Assembly: GCA_964457585.1 (NCBI GenBank) | Contig: CAYWFU010000039.1 | Span: 1 to 24,897 of the forward strand | DNA: 24,897 nucleotides | Source: CAYWFU01 sp964457585 | Lineage (GTDB): Bacteria > JACRDZ01 | Direction of reading: 5' to 3' | Shown here: positions 1-8,084 of the stretch, piece by piece | How the letters are laid out: each line of letters begins with the position of its first letter | Position numbering within the stretch: position 1 is the stretch's first letter | The notes under the pieces: model-generated | Database searches by the model: none | Told to the model about the DNA's origin: nothing | What the model saw: the letters and a program-made list of their open reading frames with translations, nothing else | Translations under genes and position numbers: made by a program

Positions 1-103
1 AAATTTTAAATTTTATTTAGTAATTAATATAAATTGATTTGACCCAGTCTGAGAGATCGAAGGGCAAAAATTTAACAGGGAAGCGGTTCGTTCGTCAGTT
101 GCT

Positions 104-997
104 GTGAGACTTGGTTTACCTGGTGGCATTGGTATGCAAGACAGGAACATAGATGGTCTTGTTGATGTTTTGCTAGATGCAGTACGTTTTCACGAAAAAC
201 CATTAACTTTAAAAAGGCTTAATGGCTGGCAATCGGCATTATTTCCATTAGGTTATTCAGGTTTAAAAAAGATAAGAACAGGAAAATTTCGTGGTAATGA
301 AACAATGCAGATAATATCAGGTCCAATAGGTAAAGAAAAAGTACATTTTGAAGCATTACCCAGTGAAAGACTTAATAATGAAATGCATTCTTTTCTGAGA
401 TGGTGGAACTCATCGTATGGACAGATGGATGGTATATTGCGCGCCGCATCTGCCCATTTGCGTTTTTTAACAATTCATCCTTATGAAGATGGTAATGGCC
501 GTTTAGCAAGAGCATTAATAGATATGGCATTGGCACAGGATGAAAAAATAAACATCAGATTTTACAGCGTTTCTTCTCAGATTATGCGTATGAGAAATGA
601 ATATTACAAAATTCTTGAAGATGTGCAGCGAGGTCGGGTTGAAGTTACGCAATGGTTTTTATGGTTTATTAAATGTGTTACAGCATCTATCGAGCTTTCT
701 CAAAATATCATGTCTAATGTATTTGTACGAGTTGATTTTTGGAATAAATATGCGCAAATCGAATTTAACGAGCGTCAAAGAAAAGTTTTAAACCGTATTT
801 TGGAAGCAGGTCAGGGGAATTTTACAGGTGGTCTTACAACTCGTAAATATGTGAGCATAACAAAAACTAGCCGCGCAACAGCTTTTCGTGAAATAACAGA
901 CATGTTAAACAAAAAAATTTTGCGTCAATTACCAGGCAAGGGACGCAATGTCCATTATGATTTAGTCTGGCCGGAAATGAACAAAAATAAGCAGTGA
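104..997 (+). CDS. Fic family AMPylase, 5'-truncated and frameshifted
   Basis: Fic-fold protein expected to transfer AMP (or another nucleotide moiety) to target proteins. The catalytic motif HPYEDGNGR is complete at residues 125-133, counting from GTG at 104. The C-terminal third resembles the winged-helix tail common in this family. Homologues are near 370 residues and carry an N-terminal helix with the inhibitory motif S/T-x-x-x-E-G. Here the frame is open upstream only to a TGA at 50-52, and it encodes EIEGQKFNREAVRSS directly before the GTG. The residues expected just before that (DLTQSE) lie in another frame, as if two bases (AG) had been inserted near 52-55, and that frame closes at a TAA at 30-32. 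There is no good ribosome binding site before GTG 104. It is either a pseudogene or a shortened Fic lacking its inhibitory helix. The fold assignment is firm; the gene's integrity is doubtful. Confidence 0.8.
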   Translation: MRLGLPGGIGMQDRNIDGLVDVLLDAVRFHEKPLTLKRLNGWQSALFPLGYSGLKKIRTGKFRGNETMQIISGPIGKEKVHFEALPSERLNNEMHSFLRWWNSSYGQMDGILRAASAHLRFLTIHPYEDGNGRLARALIDMALAQDEKINIRFYSVSSQIMRMRNEYYKILEDVQRGRVEVTQWFLWFIKCVTASIELSQNIMSNVFVRVDFWNKYAQIEFNERQRKVLNRILEAGQGNFTGGLTTRKYVSITKTSRATAFREITDMLNKKILRQLPGKGRNVHYDLVWPEMNKNKQ

Positions 998-1110
998 AAA
1001 AATAATTAACTAAGGATGGACAGGATAATTTAAGTCAGAACATAGAATTCATGGGACAGAACTTTAGAATATTGTTTTTTATTCTCTATTCTGGAATTAT
1101 CCAAAAATGC

Positions 1111-1171
1111 GTCATTCCGTACTTGATGCGGAATCCAGATTATTGAGCAATGATTAAATACTGGATTCCAG
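1111..1171. repeat. dispersed CATTCC/GGAATCCAG palindromic element (degenerate copy)
   Basis: GTCATTCCG at 1111-1119, CGGAATCCAG at 1129-1138 and CTGGATTCCAG at 1161-1171 form a nested inverted repeat. It resembles the element at 14576-14662, but the outer right arm is missing. The rest of 998-1208 shows nothing gene-like. Confidence 0.6.
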
Positions 1172-1204
1172 TCTTAGCGGGGAAAAAGTAGTTTTTACAT
1201 TTTG

Positions 1205-1378
1205 GGACAAATGTTATTACCTTTTGTATAACGTAAACAATGATTTTGTATAAGGAAAAGGCATATAAAAGATAACATTTTGGTGTTAATATTTGACACG
1301 AAATTAATTTTATGTTACCTTTTATATGGAATTAATTGAAATTTTGTATAAGGAATAATAATATAAAAGGTAACATAA
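1205..1378 (+). repeat. tandem duplication of the abiE promoter/operator unit
   Basis: Two imperfect copies of a ~75-bp unit lie 98 bp apart. Bases 1243-1278 match 1341-1376 at about 31 of 36 positions, and the left halves (TTACCTTTTGTAT at 1217-1229, TTACCTTTTATAT at 1315-1327) also match. Each unit contains an inverted pair of the same motif. Only the downstream unit ends in the ATG of the antitoxin gene. Confidence 0.75.
1293..1378 (+). promoter_or_regulatory. abiE promoter and paired AbiEi operator
   Basis: A perfect 18-bp inverted repeat has its left arm TTATGTTACCTTTTATAT at 1310-1327 and its right arm at 1361-1378, 33 bp apart. The right arm overlaps the ribosome binding site (AAAAGG, 1365-1370) and reaches the start codon. 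TTGACA at 1293-1298 is a plausible -35, but no convincing -10 follows at normal spacing. AbiEi antitoxins of studied AbiE systems bind paired inverted repeats in their own promoter and repress it. The layout fits that, and if so it would also set transcription of the cas genes downstream. Confidence 0.7.
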
Positions 1379-2172
1379 TGAAAAAATACTATTCAAAAGG
1401 TATGTCCAAACATGAATCAGAATTTTTAAAATATATTGATGAGGAACATCCTTTATTTACAACAAAAGAGATAAAAGGAATAAAAAAATTCAAGCATTGG
1501 CCAAATTTATTGATTAATTTAAAGCGAAAGAGATGGATAACGCAACTGGAGAAAGGTAAATATATTTCTAATAGAATAGAAGCAAATGCTTCTTTAATTG
1601 GAACAATATTAATTCAGCCCTCTGCAATAGCATATTTTTCCGCTTTAAATCACTATGGATTAACAGAACAAATTTCAAATATTGTCTATGTTCAAACTTT
1701 AAAACAAAAAAAAAATAAAGAAATATTTAATACTCAATACAAATTTGTTACTGTATCTCCTTCTAAATTTTTTGGTCTACGAAAAGAATGGATTGGACAT
1801 TATTTTTATTTTATTACTGATTTAGAAAAAACCATTATTGACTGTTTTGATTTACCTGAATATGCAGGGGGATTTTTAGAAGTTGTAAAATGTTTTTTTG
1901 CTGCTCATGAAAAGCTTGATATAGAAAAATTATATTTATACGCATTAAAATCAGGAAACAATACGGTTATAAAGCGTATTGCATATTTATCAGAAGTGCT
2001 AAAACTGGAAAAGTTTGAAGGTTTTCGTTCTAAAGCAAAAAAAAATTTATCACAAAAATATACCTTATTTAATCCCATGTCGCCTAAAATTGGAAAATAT
2101 ATGAGAAAATGGAGATTATTAATAAATATTAATGAAGATGAAATAATTAATATAACAAGGACTATTGTTTAA
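1378..2172 (+). CDS. abiEi: AbiEi-like antitoxin / autoregulator of a type IV toxin-antitoxin pair
   Basis: Protein of 264 residues with the plan of AbiEi antitoxins: an N-terminal winged helix (about residues 10-60, including FTTKEIKGIKKF and the basic stretch LKRKRWI) and a longer C-terminal region. AbiEi represses its own operon and counters AbiEii without stable binding to it. The ATG at 1378 is chosen over an ATG at 1336 because AAAAGG sits 7 bases before it and the 1336 start would place translation through the operator. The next gene begins within its stop codon (TTTAATG), so the two are translationally coupled. Recognition rests on the reading of the sequence plus the adjacent clear AbiEii partner. 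Confidence 0.85.
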   Translation: MKKYYSKGMSKHESEFLKYIDEEHPLFTTKEIKGIKKFKHWPNLLINLKRKRWITQLEKGKYISNRIEANASLIGTILIQPSAIAYFSALNHYGLTEQISNIVYVQTLKQKKNKEIFNTQYKFVTVSPSKFFGLRKEWIGHYFYFITDLEKTIIDCFDLPEYAGGFLEVVKCFFAAHEKLDIEKLYLYALKSGNNTVIKRIAYLSEVLKLEKFEGFRSKAKKNLSQKYTLFNPMSPKIGKYMRKWRLLININEDEIINITRTIV

Positions 2173-3041
2173 TGATTACTTTGAAAGAATTAAAAGAAAA
2201 GTCATTTAAATTAAGTATTCCGGAAGAGACTGCTGATAAAGACTGGGTCCTTGGCCATTTGCTTAATGGAATTTACAAATCAGATTTTTTCAAAACTAAT
2301 TTGATTTTTAAAGGCGGCACTTGTTTAAAAAAAATCTATTTCCCTGATTTTCGTTTTTCGATGGATCTTGATTTTTCAGCGCTTGAAAATATAAAAAAAG
2401 ATGAAATAGAAAAAGAACTTGAGATTATCTTAGGAGAATTATATCAAAATGTTGGTATCGAGTTTGGCCCGATTAAAGAGAAAGATGCAAATTTTGAAAA
2501 TCAATTAATGGGATATGAGTTCTATATTCCTTTTTGGGGCGCTCAGCATGGTATAAGAAAAAAAGTTCCTGTTGAAAGATGGACAACATTTGTAAAAATT
2601 GATATTTCATTAAAAGAAGCAGTTTTATTATCTCCTATTTTGAAAAATATTTATCACTCATATTCTGATCAAAATGTAATTGGTGCAAATGTTTTAGCTT
2701 ATTGCATTGAAGAAATTTTTTCAGAAAAGCTTAGGACTATTTTGCAACGTTTTTGTTGGACTAAGGATTATTATGATTTATGGTATATTTTAAAATTTAA
2801 AAATCAGGAAATTAAATGGAATGATATACCAGTAATTTTTAAAAAAAAGTGTAAAGCTAAAAATATTAAATTTAATAATTTTAATAAATCTTTTAATGAA
2901 ATATCCATATATAAGTTACAAGAATCATGGGAGCCGTCAATTAAAAAACAATTACCAATTAAGGAATTACCCGATGTTAATTTAGTTATTGAAGAGTTAA
3001 AAATAAAACTTATGGAAATTTTTGATGAAAAACTTTTTTAA
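2172..3041 (+). CDS. abiEii: AbiEii-like nucleotidyltransferase toxin
   Basis: Nucleotidyltransferase-fold toxin of 289 residues. The signature KGGTCLKK (residues 47-54) and RFSMDLDFS (61-69), with D65 and D67 as metal ligands, are typical of AbiEii/MenT-type toxins. Related enzymes modify tRNA 3' ends and block growth. It starts one base inside the stop of the antitoxin gene. Its own last codons overlap the start of cas3 (ATG at 3025, stop at 3039-3041), which ties the toxin to the CRISPR effector operon. This overlap is the most unusual feature of the gene. The family call is strong; the biological role beside Cas3 is inferred. Confidence 0.88.
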   Translation: MITLKELKEKSFKLSIPEETADKDWVLGHLLNGIYKSDFFKTNLIFKGGTCLKKIYFPDFRFSMDLDFSALENIKKDEIEKELEIILGELYQNVGIEFGPIKEKDANFENQLMGYEFYIPFWGAQHGIRKKVPVERWTTFVKIDISLKEAVLLSPILKNIYHSYSDQNVIGANVLAYCIEEIFSEKLRTILQRFCWTKDYYDLWYILKFKNQEIKWNDIPVIFKKKCKAKNIKFNNFNKSFNEISIYKLQESWEPSIKKQLPIKELPDVNLVIEELKIKLMEIFDEKLF

Positions 3042-5433
3042 TATTCTTACAGGCAATAATTTATACGATTATCAAGCAAAAGTTGCTTCTGATTGTCTTG
3101 ATAAAAAAAATATTTTTCTCTGCGCGCCAACTGGCGCAGGTAAAACATGGGCAGCCTTAATCCCTTATCTCTGGGCAAAAAAAAACAAAATCGAATTTAC
3201 TGACAGATTAATATATGTTTTACCCCTCAGAACATTGGCAACGATTCTTTATTCTGAAACTATTTCAAAATGTAAAAAACTATTTGATGTTAAAAATTTT
3301 GTAAAGGAACGAACCTACAAAGCTGATGAACTAATTATTACAATTCAAACAGGTGAGCAAAAAGATGATCCTTTTTTTGAAGGGGACATAATATTTACAA
3401 CTGTTGATCAATGTCTTTCTTCTTATATCAATTGTCCTGTATCCATTCCTAAAAAACTTGCGAATATCAATGCTGGAGCATTACCTGGCAGTTTAATTGT
3501 TTTTGATGAATTTCACCTACTAGAACCGGATAAAGCAATGACAACAGCTATAGAAATGATACAAAGACTCAAACCTTTTTCGCAATTTATAATTATGACT
3601 GCAACACTAACAACAAAAAGCATGAATTCTCTGAAAGAAATAATTGATGGGGAAGTAATCCGATTAAATCGGGATGAAGTTTTGTGCCTGCCCTCTCACA
3701 AAGAAAAAAAACGCACGTATTGTTGGATAAATAGACCACTAAATATAGATGATATTCTAAAATATCATAATAATAAACGATCTATAGTTATTCTTAATAC
3801 TGTGACAAGAGCACAGAGTATTTATAAGGAATTAATAAATCGTCTTAAAGATACTAAAACCACATTTTTTTTGTTACATAGCAGGTTCTATTCAGAAGAT
3901 CGAAAAGCAACAGAAGAAAAACTCAAAGAATGGTTTGGAAAAGAAGCAAGTAAAACTAATGTGATTCTTGTTACAACTCAAGTTGTTGAGGCTGGAATTG
4001 ATATTTCTGCTGATAATCTTCACACAGAGCTCGCCCCTTTAAATAGTATTATTCAGAGAGCTGGTCGTTCAGCAAGGTATGAAAAAGATAGAGGTATTGG
4101 AAATGTCTGGATTTATGAATTAGAAAAAACTGAAAAAGGACAGCTAAAATTAGGACCTTATCGTAGCAAAGATCAAATGGATTTAGTAGTAAATACCCGA
4201 ACTATTTTTGAACAATTATCGGAAAAAGGTAAAGTGCTTGATTTTATGGAAGAGCTCGAACGGCTTGATAAAGTGCATTCAGAATATGAGGCAAAATATT
4301 TAAAAGCATATAAACAAAATTTATCTGACCTCAAAAATAAAATACATGAAGCCATGGATGGCATCCATAAGACAGCTATTAGAGATTTAATAAGAGATAC
4401 AGCCTCGGTGAATGTAATTATTTATAATAACCCTGATTCTTTAAAATTTGATAAAGATAAATGGCCAAGAATGATTTCTGTGCCGCGTTCAAGCCTTTAC
4501 ACCCTTACTCCATTTTTTGAAGAATGCCGTGATTTTGGTGAAACAGTTGCATGGTATCCTACTGAAGAAAATAACTTTATCGATGATAATAATTTTTCTT
4601 TTAGATGGGAACGTGTTTCATCTAAGGATCAAATCAAGGATATAGAATGGCTTATTGTCATTAATCCAAAATTTGCATTCTATTCACCAAAGATCGGGCT
4701 GCAAATTGGATTAAGTGGACATTATGATGAGCCTCAATATTTTGATAGGCCGATTACCCCATTTAATAAAATTTGTTATGAAACTTATTCTGAACATGTG
4801 CATAAAGTAATATATGAATATAAACAAATGAGGAGTCAACATCAAAATACGATTAAACACTTGAGTTGTTATTATAATATGTCACCAGATCAATTACAGA
4901 CATTGGCGGAATTTGCATGCGCATTTCATGATGTGGGAAAACTTTCTGTTAAATGGCAAAAAGTCGTAAAAGAGTGGCAGCAAATTAAGAATCCTCAAAA
5001 GTTAACAGATGAGCCTATTGCACATTCAGATTATGATCCAAAAACAGATTTTGAAGAAAAGAAAAAATTTTCAAAACAGCCTCCGCACGCTTCAGAAGGA
5101 GCGTATGCTATTAGCGCATTTTTAAGTGATTGTTTTAAAGAATATGCAATTCCTGTTTATACGGCTATTGCCAGGCATCATGGGGCTTTTACCGAATCAT
5201 TAGGGGATTTTAAATTAATTAATGAAGCAGAAAAATGGGTAAATCAAACTCTCTTAAATTGTAAAAAAATTAATTTAGTCGATAATCCGAATATCATTGA
5301 AAAAGAAAATGATTTTAAAGATAACCTTTTATGTTTTAGTAAAAATGACGAAAAATTTTGGCCTCTTTATTCATATATTGTGAGAATGCTTAGGTTGGCA
5401 GACCAGAAAAGTCAGAAAGGAGGGATTGAATGA
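3025..5433 (+). CDS. cas3: Cas3 helicase-nuclease with C-terminal HD domain
   Basis: Effector nuclease-helicase that unwinds and degrades target DNA after Cascade binding. An N-terminal superfamily 2 helicase shows Walker A APTGAGKT (residues 34-41), a DEFH box at 161-164, a TATL motif III, and QRAGRSAR motif VI at 344-351. The HD phosphohydrolase domain lies at the C-terminus: AFHDVGKL with H635-D636, and a following HH pair at 718-719. Most Cas3 proteins carry HD at the N-terminus; C-terminal HD is known mainly from the former I-U (I-G) subtype. The ATG at 3025 is chosen (a TTG at 3022 also fits), overlapping abiEii by 17 bases. The 3' end overlaps cas8 by ATGA. Length is about 802 residues, and all catalytic motifs look intact. 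Confidence 0.95.
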   Translation: MKNFFNILTGNNLYDYQAKVASDCLDKKNIFLCAPTGAGKTWAALIPYLWAKKNKIEFTDRLIYVLPLRTLATILYSETISKCKKLFDVKNFVKERTYKADELIITIQTGEQKDDPFFEGDIIFTTVDQCLSSYINCPVSIPKKLANINAGALPGSLIVFDEFHLLEPDKAMTTAIEMIQRLKPFSQFIIMTATLTTKSMNSLKEIIDGEVIRLNRDEVLCLPSHKEKKRTYCWINRPLNIDDILKYHNNKRSIVILNTVTRAQSIYKELINRLKDTKTTFFLLHSRFYSEDRKATEEKLKEWFGKEASKTNVILVTTQVVEAGIDISADNLHTELAPLNSIIQRAGRSARYEKDRGIGNVWIYELEKTEKGQLKLGPYRSKDQMDLVVNTRTIFEQLSEKGKVLDFMEELERLDKVHSEYEAKYLKAYKQNLSDLKNKIHEAMDGIHKTAIRDLIRDTASVNVIIYNNPDSLKFDKDKWPRMISVPRSSLYTLTPFFEECRDFGETVAWYPTEENNFIDDNNFSFRWERVSSKDQIKDIEWLIVINPKFAFYSPKIGLQIGLSGHYDEPQYFDRPITPFNKICYETYSEHVHKVIYEYKQMRSQHQNTIKHLSCYYNMSPDQLQTLAEFACAFHDVGKLSVKWQKVVKEWQQIKNPQKLTDEPIAHSDYDPKTDFEEKKKFSKQPPHASEGAYAISAFLSDCFKEYAIPVYTAIARHHGAFTESLGDFKLINEAEKWVNQTLLNCKKINLVDNPNIIEKENDFKDNLLCFSKNDEKFWPLYSYIVRMLRLADQKSQKGGIE

Positions 5434-7115
5434 ATGAAATAGAAGTTCCTAAAGGAACAGGTACTTATGCGGATTCATTAAGGGCGATAGGAACAGCCAA
5501 TATTTTAGAAGAGGTGAGTGGGATACAAACTACAATTAAGGATATAGGCACAAGTTTTAAAATAGAATGTGAAACAGATGTTGCGCCTGAAACATGGAAT
5601 CCACCGTTAGCGGGATTTTATTATATATGGCGAAAAAGTAAAGAAAAAGAAAAGCCAGCAGGAAAATTGGTTTTGAATTATGAAGAAGAAAAAAGTCGTG
5701 CTGAACAAAAGAAAAAGAGTGGCAAGAAGAAAGATAATATAATAAGTAAAGCTCTTGAAGAGCAAGGAATATCAACGATTGAAGGTGTTGATAAAGAATA
5801 TCGTCCTGCTGCGATTCTTGAGTCTATGCGAAAAGGATGGAGTTCAGACAAAGAGATATATAAATGGGTAATGCAAAATCCGAGAGAAGCGCTTGAATGG
5901 GTGAAAAAAGAATTATTAAATGTAGAAAATATAGTCTCACCTATTGATGTGAGCAATAGTCAATTTTATAATCCGGCTTCAGGAAAAGGTGTTCATTCAG
6001 CTAAAACAAATTATAAATCTCCTGGGGCAATAAGTGATGAAGTAATTGAACCTTTTGCAGAATGGATGAAATATCGCGGGGCGCATATCGCAATGCTTCC
6101 CTATCGCAATGGAGATGATTTTAAACTTTTTGTAATTGAACCTGCTGAGATAGGGGCAAAAGCATTATATCTGCTCAGGGAAGAACTTTTAAAATTAAAT
6201 CTATGGGGAGGAATTCGACTTGATATTGAAGCATCCTTAAATTTATCTAAGGAATTAATTATGCATTCTGACGTTATTCAGGAATCTAGTAGTAAAATTA
6301 ATCTTCGTGGTAAAAAGCCTCAAGAAATTGTACGAGGGTTACGTCAGGCATTTTTTAAAAGCATGGGAACTGCTGCTGCTCTTATGAATGATGCTTTTTT
6401 GCCCTTACCGAACTGGTTTTGTATTGACAATAGAGAAGATGCAAACGCATTTTTAGAAATTATTAATGAACATATTGGATATTATGAAAATGGGAAAAAG
6501 AACTTCGGATGTTTGGAAACATTATATGAAAAACGTAAAAATGGTAAAGTAATTGTTCCTGAAAATGTATATGTTCTTAATGAATACAGAAAATGGCTTA
6601 CTACCGGACAGCTTTTTGATCTGCTTGAGTTCTTTGTACGATTTGCAGTTCATGTTATGGGAAAAAGAGGTAAAAAAGAATGGGTAAAAGAATTTTCAAC
6701 TATAAATTTAAAAGAACTTTTAGAAAGGAGGTACGATATGAAGGAGATTATTGAAAATAAAGGATTTTTAAGCATTGCGAGAGCAATGAGAAATGCAACG
6801 ATAACAGCTTTATGGTTACAACAACAAAATAAAAAAATTTGGGATGTCCGATATGGTCTAGCTCAGAAGTGGAAACAAAAAATAAAAGGAGGAGCAAAAG
6901 AATTTATACCAGCTTTATCAGAATTCGTGCAAGATTATAATTGGGAAGTAGCTAATCTTAAAAAAAATAATCCAAGCGAGAACTATCATACTGTTTCTAA
7001 AGAAGATATAGATCAAGTTATAAATTTTATTCAAAATGATGGGAAAGATCAAACCGAATTAATCGGAATGCTTTTACTTGCATATGGATATGCAATAGAT
7101 AAGGAGAATAAATAA
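5430..7115 (+). CDS. cas8: Cas8-like large subunit of type I Cascade
   Basis: Protein of 561 residues between cas3 and cas7, in the place of the Cascade large subunit that recognises the PAM and recruits Cas3. No catalytic motif or zinc cluster is seen. A lysine/glutamate-rich linker lies at about residues 68-105, and the C-terminal ~125 residues are helical. I cannot assign a Cas8 subtype; the start (TYADSLRAIGTANILEEV) resembles the opening of other Cas8-type proteins. A strong AGGAGGG site at 5416-5422 precedes the ATG, which overlaps the cas3 stop. The gene has an internal ribosome binding site and in-frame ATG at 6738 that can yield the small subunit separately. The role is inferred mostly from position and size. 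Confidence 0.8.
   Translation: MNEIEVPKGTGTYADSLRAIGTANILEEVSGIQTTIKDIGTSFKIECETDVAPETWNPPLAGFYYIWRKSKEKEKPAGKLVLNYEEEKSRAEQKKKSGKKKDNIISKALEEQGISTIEGVDKEYRPAAILESMRKGWSSDKEIYKWVMQNPREALEWVKKELLNVENIVSPIDVSNSQFYNPASGKGVHSAKTNYKSPGAISDEVIEPFAEWMKYRGAHIAMLPYRNGDDFKLFVIEPAEIGAKALYLLREELLKLNLWGGIRLDIEASLNLSKELIMHSDVIQESSSKINLRGKKPQEIVRGLRQAFFKSMGTAAALMNDAFLPLPNWFCIDNREDANAFLEIINEHIGYYENGKKNFGCLETLYEKRKNGKVIVPENVYVLNEYRKWLTTGQLFDLLEFFVRFAVHVMGKRGKKEWVKEFSTINLKELLERRYDMKEIIENKGFLSIARAMRNATITALWLQQQNKKIWDVRYGLAQKWKQKIKGGAKEFIPALSEFVQDYNWEVANLKKNNPSENYHTVSKEDIDQVINFIQNDGKDQTELIGMLLLAYGYAIDKENK
6724..6732 (+). promoter_or_regulatory. internal ribosome binding site inside cas8
   Basis: AAAGGAGGT matches the anti-Shine-Dalgarno core almost perfectly, with GGAGG ending 6 bases before an in-frame ATG at 6738. 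Such a site inside a coding region is rarely neutral, and its placement marks the start of a separately translated C-terminal product. Confidence 0.75.
6738..7115 (+). CDS. cas11: probable Cas11 small subunit translated from within cas8
   Basis: In-frame internal gene of 125 residues that starts MKEIIENKGFLSIARAMRN and shares the cas8 stop. It is predicted mostly helical, of the size and nature of Cas11 small subunits that line the belly of Cascade. Types I-B, I-C and I-D are known to make Cas11 by independent translation from within the large-subunit gene. The evidence here is the optimal AGGAGG at perfect spacing, the in-frame ATG, and the absence of any separate small-subunit gene in the operon. 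No direct sequence similarity to known Cas11 was checked; the inference rests on the start signal and family precedent. Confidence 0.65.
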   Translation: MKEIIENKGFLSIARAMRNATITALWLQQQNKKIWDVRYGLAQKWKQKIKGGAKEFIPALSEFVQDYNWEVANLKKNNPSENYHTVSKEDIDQVINFIQNDGKDQTELIGMLLLAYGYAIDKENK

Positions 7116-7116
7116 A

Positions 7117-8082
7117 ATGAAAATACATTCTTTAAGTATTTCAGGGCTTATTACAATGAATATGCATGCTCTAAATAATGAAGGTGCAGAAGGAAATACA
7201 ACAATGACCCGTATGGTTGAAATTATTGATTCTGAAGGCAAAAATCATACAGTAAATGCTATATCAGGAGATATGTTCAAGCATATTCAGGCAGAACATC
7301 TTTTTATGGATGCTAAATCAAGTAATTTGCCTTTATGTGAAGGTTGCAAAAATTTTGATGCAAATAGAATCAGTATTGATGAAACTTTTACAAAAAATTC
7401 GGCATTTACTGGAGAAACAAAAGATAGCGAATTGTTATCAGAAGTCATAAAAAAATGCATTATTGATGACACAGAGGGAATTATGCTTACCAATGAGATA
7501 GGCGGTAAAAAACGTTCCATCTCTCGTAAGTCTTCCATTGAATTTGGCTGGATAATAGGTCTTCCGGAAAAGACAAGAACTGAATCATATTTCCATGTTA
7601 AATTAGTTCCTGAAGGTAGAGGAAAAGGTTCAGGAGCAGGAGAAAATACAGGACAAAATATTTTCCATCAACCATCCTCTTCCGGCCAATATGCAATAGT
7701 TTTAAATGTTGATTTATATAAAGTTAGCCGTAATGATATTACTCTTGAATATGTTAAAGATGTAGGAAGAGATGTTAGAATTAAAGCTCTTCTAAAAAGT
7801 GTTTTAAATACATTTATTAAACCAACTGGAGCTAAACGTAATACCCAACATCCGCATATACTTGATTTTACCGGTGTTGTGGCTACATCATTAAGTACAT
7901 TACCTGCTCCGGTAATTAGCAGTCTTAATTTAAAATATCAAGATGAAATTACAAAAATTGCAAAAAATCTCAATAAAATAGATTCTAATAATCCTATTGT
8001 TATAAACAAGTTTGATAGTATATCTTCGTTTACAGAAATTATGGCGGATATTATTAATAAAGTTCAACCTTATGGAGAATAG
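7117..8082 (+). CDS. cas7: Cas7 backbone subunit (DevR/Csa2-like)
   Basis: RAMP-fold protein of 321 residues that coats the crRNA spacer in Cascade. The opening IHSLSISGLITMNMHALNN followed by EGAEGN and VNAISGDMFKHIQAEHL is typical of the DevR/Csa2 branch of Cas7, also annotated as the CRISPR autoregulator. A CEGC pair lies near residue 70. The gene begins one base after the cas8 stop, with GGAG 10 bases before the ATG, and ends two bases before cas5. Family assignment is firm; the exact subtype is not resolved. Confidence 0.9.
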   Translation: MKIHSLSISGLITMNMHALNNEGAEGNTTMTRMVEIIDSEGKNHTVNAISGDMFKHIQAEHLFMDAKSSNLPLCEGCKNFDANRISIDETFTKNSAFTGETKDSELLSEVIKKCIIDDTEGIMLTNEIGGKKRSISRKSSIEFGWIIGLPEKTRTESYFHVKLVPEGRGKGSGAGENTGQNIFHQPSSSGQYAIVLNVDLYKVSRNDITLEYVKDVGRDVRIKALLKSVLNTFIKPTGAKRNTQHPHILDFTGVVATSLSTLPAPVISSLNLKYQDEITKIAKNLNKIDSNNPIVINKFDSISSFTEIMADIINKVQPYGE

Positions 8083-8084
8083 CT

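Noticed and set aside
1336..1377. Upstream ATG giving abiEi 14 more residues
   Set aside because: It would run translation through the operator and lacks a ribosome binding site; ATG 1378 has AAAAGG at good distance.
5557..5956. Minus-strand frames inside cas8
   Set aside because: They are antisense to the lysine/glutamate-rich segment of cas8, and their Phe/Leu/Ser-rich content mirrors that composition.
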